Shown one piece after another: positions 59,660-64,000 of a stretch of DNA of 64,000 bases. Under the pieces are notes generated by a model. That model ran no database searches, had not been told where the DNA came from, and worked only from the letters and a program-made list of their open reading frames with translations. Both the position numbers and the translations under genes were made by a program. The stretch's first letter is position 1. Each line of letters begins with the position of its first letter. The stretch is from Lysobacter prati (GTDB lineage: Bacteria > Pseudomonadota > Gammaproteobacteria > Xanthomonadales > Xanthomonadaceae), in NCBI RefSeq assembly GCF_009765215.1, contig NZ_VLNV01000005.1:62001-126000 (forward strand), read 5' to 3'.

Positions 59660-62287
59660 ATGACTTCAAAGTCTGACAAGGCCCGGACTCCGGACGCTTT
59701 CGTGCGTGTTCGGGGCGCCCGTGAGCACAATTTGAAGGACGTCGACGTCGACATTCCACGCGACGCGCTCGTGGTGTTCTCAGGCGTCTCCGGGTCCGGG
59801 AAATCATCGCTGGCGTTCGGCACCTTGTACGCAGAGGCGCAGCGCCGGTATCTGGAATCGGTGTCGCCGTACGCGCGACGGCTGATCGACCAGGTTGGAG
59901 TGCCGGACGTGGACTCGATCGAGGGCCTTCCACCCGCGGTGGCGTTGCAGCAGCAGCGCGGAAGCCCCAACGTTCGATCCACCGTCGGCAGTGTCACCAC
60001 CTTGTCGAACCTGGTGCGGATGCTCTACTCACGAGCGGGCACATATCCGCCCAGGCAGCCGATGCTCTTCGCTGAGGACTTCTCCCCGAATACCCCGCAA
60101 GGCGCCTGTCCCGAATGCCACGGGCTGGGGTCCGTGTACGAGGTCACGGAGAAGACCATGGTGCCCGACCCGTCGCTGAGCATCCGCGATCGCGCGATCG
60201 CGTCCTGGCCACCGGCCTGGCACGGACAGAATCTGCGCGACATCCTGGTGACACTCGGCTACGACGTCGACATCCCATGGTCGAAGGTCCCGAAGAAGGA
60301 CCGCGACTGGATATTGTTTACCGAAGAGCAGCCAGTAGTGCCGGTGTATCCGGGTTTCACCCCGGCTGAAACGCGCACCGCGCTGCGCCGCAAGACCGAA
60401 CCCGCCTACATGGGAACGTTCAGTGGCGCGAGACGCTACGTGCTGCACACGTTTGCAACCACCCAGAGCGCCATCATGAAGAAACGCGTGGCGCGCTACA
60501 TGGTTGGCGCCGTGTGCCCCGCTTGCGACGGCCGCAGGCTCAAGCGCGCCGCCTTGTCGGTCACCTTTGCCGGACTGGATATCGGCACACTTTCGGGGCT
60601 TCCTCTAAGCCGCGTGGCCGACGCGCTCAGGCCCGCCGCCGAAGGCCGCTTCGACAAGCCCGCAGCCGGCCGCGGGCGCACTCGAGCCAATAGCCGTGAC
60701 GATGCCGCTGCGCGGGTGGCAGCGGGCAGCCTCGCCCACTCGGACAGCGCCGACGTGCGCCGTACACCTGACTTGTCGCAGGAAAAGCGCATCGCTGCGC
60801 AACGCATCGCCCACGACCTGCTCGAGCGTATCGCCGCCCTGGAAGGGCTCGGCCTGGGCTATCTGGCATTGGATCGGTCGACCCCGACGTTGTCGCCTGG
60901 CGAACTGCAGCGGCTTCGGCTGGCGACGCAGATTCGCTCCAACCTGTTCGGGGTCGTGTACGTGCTCGACGAACCGTCGGCCGGCCTCCATCCGGCAGAC
61001 AGCCAAGCCTTGTATTCGGCCCTGGAAGGACTGAGGGCGTCCGGCAATACCGTGTTCGTGGTCGAACACGACCTGGACATCATGCATCGCGCCGACTGGC
61101 TCGTGGATGTGGGACCAGGCGCGGGTCAGCACGGGGGCCAAGTGATCTACAGCGGGCCACCGGCGGGATTACGGAGCATCGAGTCCTCGCAGACGCGCCC
61201 GTACCTATACGCCGGACCTGAGCGGCGACACCGCGTGCCACGGGAAGCCATGGGCTGGCTGGAGCTGGAAGGCGTCGGACGCCACAACCTTCGCGGCGTC
61301 GACGTTGGTTTGCCGCTCGGCGCATTGACCACCGTTACCGGGGTGTCGGGTTCGGGCAAATCGAGCCTGATCGGGCAGGCCCTGGTGGAGTTGATGGGCG
61401 AACACCTCGGACACGAACAACCGGCAGAAGAACCCGAAGGGGAATTGCTGCAGCAGGGGCCGATCGCCACGACCCAGGGGCGCATACGCATCGGCTCCGA
61501 TGCCCTGAAGCGCGTCGTCAACGTGGACCAGAAGCCAATTGGTCGAACGCCGCGGTCAAACCTGGCAACCTATACGGGGTTGTTCGATCACGTCCGCAAG
61601 CTGTTCGCGGCGACGAGAATGGCCAAGGCACGGCAATACACGCCTGCGCGCTTCTCATTCAACGTGGACAAAGGGCGATGCGAAACCTGTGAGGGCGAAG
61701 GCTTCGTAAGCGTGGAAATGCTGTTCATGCCCAGCGTCTATGCCCCCTGCCCGACCTGCCACGGCAGTCGCTACAACAGCAAGACGCTCGAAATGCGGTG
61801 GCGAGAGCGGAATATCGCGCAGGTGCTGGACATGACAGTCGATGATGCACTGGCGTTCTTCGAGAATGAAACTTCCATCCGGCGCGTTCTGTCCTTGTTG
61901 CATGACATCGGCCTGGGCTATCTGCGCCTGGGTCAGCCGGCGACGGAGTTGTCCGGCGGCGAAGCGCAACGAATCAAGCTGGCCACGGAATTGCAGCGCA
62001 GTCAGCGCGAGAAGACGCTCTATGTGCTCGATGAGCCGACAACGGGGCTGCATCCGGCCGATGTAGACAAGCTGATGACGCAACTACACGGCCTGGTCGA
62101 CGCCGGCAACACGGTTGTCGTAATCGAGCATGACATGCGTGTGGTTGCTGACAGCGACTGGGTCGTCGACATCGGACCGGGTGCGGGCGACGAAGGCGGA
62201 CGCGTCGTGGCGTTCGGAACGCCTGGAGCCGTAAGCCGCGCGAAGGGAAGTCGAACCGCCCCTTACTTGAAGGAGTGGCTTCCGTAA
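59660..62287 (+). CDS. UvrA2-type ABC ATPase (UvrA paralogue without UvrB-binding domain)
   Basis: 875 residues with two ABC cassettes. Walker A GVSGSGKSS at residues 42-50 and again about residue 565 (GVSGSGKSSLIG); signatures LSPGELQRLRLA and LSGGEAQRIKLA; Walker B VYVLDEPSAGLHPAD and LYVLDEPTTGLHPAD; zinc sites CPECHG (C150, C153), VCPACDG, CETCEGEG and CPTCHG. In UvrA the first Walker A and first zinc cysteine are about 220 residues apart; here about 108, so the UvrB-interaction domain is missing, as in UvrA2/DrrC proteins that protect DNA from drugs. The first signature has P in place of G. It may confer resistance to DNA-binding compounds. A housekeeping UvrA must be elsewhere. Confidence 0.9.
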   Translation: MTSKSDKARTPDAFVRVRGAREHNLKDVDVDIPRDALVVFSGVSGSGKSSLAFGTLYAEAQRRYLESVSPYARRLIDQVGVPDVDSIEGLPPAVALQQQRGSPNVRSTVGSVTTLSNLVRMLYSRAGTYPPRQPMLFAEDFSPNTPQGACPECHGLGSVYEVTEKTMVPDPSLSIRDRAIASWPPAWHGQNLRDILVTLGYDVDIPWSKVPKKDRDWILFTEEQPVVPVYPGFTPAETRTALRRKTEPAYMGTFSGARRYVLHTFATTQSAIMKKRVARYMVGAVCPACDGRRLKRAALSVTFAGLDIGTLSGLPLSRVADALRPAAEGRFDKPAAGRGRTRANSRDDAAARVAAGSLAHSDSADVRRTPDLSQEKRIAAQRIAHDLLERIAALEGLGLGYLALDRSTPTLSPGELQRLRLATQIRSNLFGVVYVLDEPSAGLHPADSQALYSALEGLRASGNTVFVVEHDLDIMHRADWLVDVGPGAGQHGGQVIYSGPPAGLRSIESSQTRPYLYAGPERRHRVPREAMGWLELEGVGRHNLRGVDVGLPLGALTTVTGVSGSGKSSLIGQALVELMGEHLGHEQPAEEPEGELLQQGPIATTQGRIRIGSDALKRVVNVDQKPIGRTPRSNLATYTGLFDHVRKLFAATRMAKARQYTPARFSFNVDKGRCETCEGEGFVSVEMLFMPSVYAPCPTCHGSRYNSKTLEMRWRERNIAQVLDMTVDDALAFFENETSIRRVLSLLHDIGLGYLRLGQPATELSGGEAQRIKLATELQRSQREKTLYVLDEPTTGLHPADVDKLMTQLHGLVDAGNTVVVIEHDMRVVADSDWVVDIGPGAGDEGGRVVAFGTPGAVSRAKGSRTAPYLKEWLP

Positions 62288-62420
62288 GCCGTTAGTTCGA
62301 GGAAGGCTTCCTGCGTCGGGACAACGGATCCCTGGAGCTACAGATACGGCCTTCCCCCTCGAGAAGTCACTCCACGTTGACTTTGATCGCACCGAGTGTT
62401 CCGTGGCCTGCGGCGGACCT

Positions 62421-62448
62421 GGCCGCTAACGGCCAGAAGCGGTCGTTC
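62421..62448. repeat. Dispersed palindrome, copy 5
   Basis: Reads GGCCGCTAACGGCC then AGAAGCGGTCGTT. Nearly the reverse complement of copy 4 at 44816. Lies on one side of a small membrane protein gene. Confidence 0.7.
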
Positions 62449-62494
62449 AACAGCGCTTCGAGCTCCCCGAGCCACCTGGCGGCTTTATTTATTG

Positions 62495-62770
62495 CTAGGC
62501 GGTGGCAAAGGAAAATGCGGCGATGCTGAGTGCCGTCAGCAATTGCGCCGAAATGATCAGTCCAGCGTCGCTACGTTTGAATACCAACGCCGCTACGACT
62601 CCGGCAGGAATGGAGAACGCGAGCAATCCGACTGCGGCCCAGAGCACGTCCACGGGTTCAAAAGAGAATCCGCGAAGAGCAGCCGACGAGATGAAGATGG
62701 GGAGGAGGCTGGTCACAACAGCCATGGCAAATCGGAGTGCGAACGGTCGCGCTATCGCTTGGTCAGCCAC
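62495..62770 (-). CDS. Small membrane protein in palindrome-flanked patch
   Basis: Up to 91 residues (GTG 62770, with GGGGA upstream; ATG 62725 would give 76). Two or three hydrophobic helices (MAVVTSLLPIFISSAAL, VLWAAVGLLAFSIPAGVVAALV, LLTALSIAAFSFATA). No family recognised. Palindrome copies lie on both sides (62421 and 62894) with a half copy near 62801-62813, similar to the cassette gene at 38.3 kb. After the stop, minus-strand GCCTAGCAATAAATAAAGCCG resembles the left half of an attC with point changes, so it may be a decayed cassette. Confidence 0.6.
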   Translation of the reverse strand: MADQAIARPFALRFAMAVVTSLLPIFISSAALRGFSFEPVDVLWAAVGLLAFSIPAGVVAALVFKRSDAGLIISAQLLTALSIAAFSFATA

Positions 62771-62893
62771 AGACGAATCCCCGAGATTTGAGCAAGCTTC
62801 AAAGCGGTCATTGAAACGATACTGGCGAACCCCGACAGACGCCAGACATTCATGACTGCGAGCGGTGCAGTTGGGGCCCGGATTGCAACTTCG

Positions 62894-62921
62894 TCTCCGC
62901 TCCTGGCCAATAGCGGACATT
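62894..62921. repeat. Dispersed palindrome, copy 6
   Basis: Reads TCTCCGCTCCTGGCC then AATAGCGGACATT. Right end AATAGCGGACATT is the same as copy 3 at 38699. Confidence 0.7.
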
Positions 62922-63071
62922 GGGGGGATTGCCGCCCGCTATTCGGACGACCAGATGCGTTCTACCCGTTTGGGTAGGGCGATCGGACCCGGGCTGGGAT
63001 GTGGGTCCAATCCGCGCAGAAAGATACTGAACATCTCAAGTGCAGAGCCGTTGTGGCCCACAGGAGGCAAA

Positions 63072-63989
63072 ATGTTCAGGTCCATGCTGTTGGCGGCGGC
63101 GCTCTGCGTCTCGGCGCCTGCGCTTGCCGAAGTTCAACCGTTTCCCACCCGGTTCCAGTCGCGGGACATCGCCGCGAATGGCGTGACCCTTCATGTACGC
63201 GTGGGAGGCAAAGGACCCGCGGTCCTGCTCCTGCACGGATATGGTGAGTCGGGCGACATGTGGGCGCCGCTCGCGGCGGCGTTGAAGGAAAACCACACGG
63301 TCATCGTGCCGGATCTGCGCGGGATGGGGCTTTCATCCCATCCGGCGGACGGTTTCGACAAGATGACCCAAGGCCGCGACATGCAGGCGCTGCTCGCCTC
63401 GCTCGGGATTGAACGCTACGACGTGGTGGCGCACGACATCGGCAACATGGTCGCGTTCGCGCTGGCAACCCAGCAGCCGGACCGGATCGGTCGCCTGGTC
63501 CTGATCGACGCGCCCGTTCCGGGCGTTGGCCCTTGGGACGAGATCCTGAAGACGCCGATGTTGTGGCACTTCCGCTTCGGTGGCCCCGACATGGAGCGCC
63601 TCGTTGCAGGACGCGAGCGGATTTACCTGGACCGGTTCTGGAATGACTTCTCTGCCCATCCCGCCCGTTTCGACGAGCAGTCGCGCCAGCATTACGCCGC
63701 GCTCTATGCCCGCCCTGGCGCAATGCACTCAGGGTTCGCGCAGTTCGCCGCGTTCGACCAGGATGCAGCGGACAACCGCGCCTGGCTCGCGGCCGGCAAC
63801 CGCCTATCGATGCCAATCCTGGCAATGGGAGGCGAGAAGTCGTTTGGTTCGACCATGGCGGTGGTGATGCGCGCCGCCGCCTCGAACGTCACCGAAGGCG
63901 TGATCCCGGATTCGGGCCACTGGATCATGGAGGAAAATCCGCAGGCAACGGTCACCCGGGTCGCGTCGTTCCTGGGAGCCGGACAATGA
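63072..63989 (+). CDS. Exported epoxide-hydrolase-like alpha/beta hydrolase
   Basis: 305 residues. Signal peptide (MFRSMLLAAALCVSAPALA) then an alpha/beta hydrolase with VLLLHGYGESGDMW (oxyanion HGxxE-like), PDLRGMGLSSHP, and VVAHDIGNMVAF where the nucleophile position is Asp, as in epoxide hydrolases and haloalkane dehalogenases. The charge partner and base are probably in MGGEKSFGS and the C-terminal DSGHWIMEENP. It starts after CAGGAGGCAA, a strong RBS. Export is unusual for cytoplasmic epoxide hydrolases but occurs in Cif-like proteins of Pseudomonas. The product and substrate are unknown. Confidence 0.88.
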   Translation: MFRSMLLAAALCVSAPALAEVQPFPTRFQSRDIAANGVTLHVRVGGKGPAVLLLHGYGESGDMWAPLAAALKENHTVIVPDLRGMGLSSHPADGFDKMTQGRDMQALLASLGIERYDVVAHDIGNMVAFALATQQPDRIGRLVLIDAPVPGVGPWDEILKTPMLWHFRFGGPDMERLVAGRERIYLDRFWNDFSAHPARFDEQSRQHYAALYARPGAMHSGFAQFAAFDQDAADNRAWLAAGNRLSMPILAMGGEKSFGSTMAVVMRAAASNVTEGVIPDSGHWIMEENPQATVTRVASFLGAGQ

Positions 63990-64000
63990 GCGCGCGTGCC

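Noticed and set aside
1-64000. tRNA, rRNA, prophage or transposase genes
   Set aside because: Gaps between genes were inspected and no cloverleaf with CCA end, rRNA segment, integrase or transposase was recognised.

Overview
The window is GC-rich chromosomal DNA with dense genes on both strands. It looks like a free-living gammaproteobacterium of the Lysobacter/Xanthomonas group. That placement rests on gene content (a TIGR03118 protein, a TorF-type porin, a DUF6491 lipoprotein, many secreted hydrolases and giant autotransporters) and on the style of the intergenic repeats. It is inference, because no rRNA or tRNA is present. No phage, insertion sequence or CRISPR array was seen.

Layout. 0-1 kb: end of an MFS sugar transporter, a terminator and a 24-bp-arm inverted repeat. 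1-6.1 kb: a CPA2 antiporter lies downstream of what looks like a small metabolic operon (haem-oxygenase-like diiron oxidase, VOC protein, class III aminotransferase), with a QueC-like PP-loop enzyme divergent from it. 6.1-13.6 kb: envelope and stress genes (DUF4136 protein, MntP Mn exporter, EF-hand protein, lipase-like hydrolase overlapping a ClsC-like phospholipase D enzyme, GST, BON protein). 13.9-19.7 kb: a 1938-residue autotransporter built of FN3/Ig modules. 20.1-21 kb: a yybP-ykoY manganese riboswitch in front of terC. 21.2-27.8 kb: arylsulfatase, DUF1326/DUF2182 pair, CREST hydrolase, MocR regulator and a TIGR03118 protein.

28-31.3 kb: ECF sigma factor, zinc-finger anti-sigma factor, S8 peptidase and TorF-like porin; the first three overlap by 4 bp each. 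31.4-37.4 kb: thioesterase, FAD oxidoreductase, Gfo/Idh/MocA oxidoreductase, an arylsulfatase remnant, a GAF histidine kinase and a lipoprotein. 37.4-38.8 kb: an accessory island with one well-formed integron attC site, a small cassette gene, and copies of a dispersed palindrome, but no integrase. 38.8-43.2 kb: a TonB-dependent receptor, response regulator and histidine kinase transcribed together. 43.2-45 kb: a sparse accessory stretch with a cupin gene. 45-51.9 kb: M66 metalloprotease, beta-lactamase-fold hydrolase, and two overlapping hydrolase genes, the second fused to a BTAD/SARP-like regulatory domain. 52-57.7 kb: a second giant autotransporter (1899 aa) with a tandemly duplicated ~385-residue module. 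57.8-64 kb: a vanadium-haloperoxidase/PAP2-like protein lacking the expected His, a UvrA2-type ATPase, a small membrane protein between palindrome copies, and a secreted epoxide-hydrolase-like enzyme.

Best candidates for something undescribed: (1) the diiron oxidase/VOC/aminotransferase operon with its divergent PP-loop enzyme; (2) the sigma/anti-sigma/subtilase operon, where the anti-sigma factor seems to carry a protease-propeptide-like periplasmic domain and the protease lacks the usual oxyanion Asn; (3) the integrase-less cassette and the palindrome family that marks all three low-gene-density patches.
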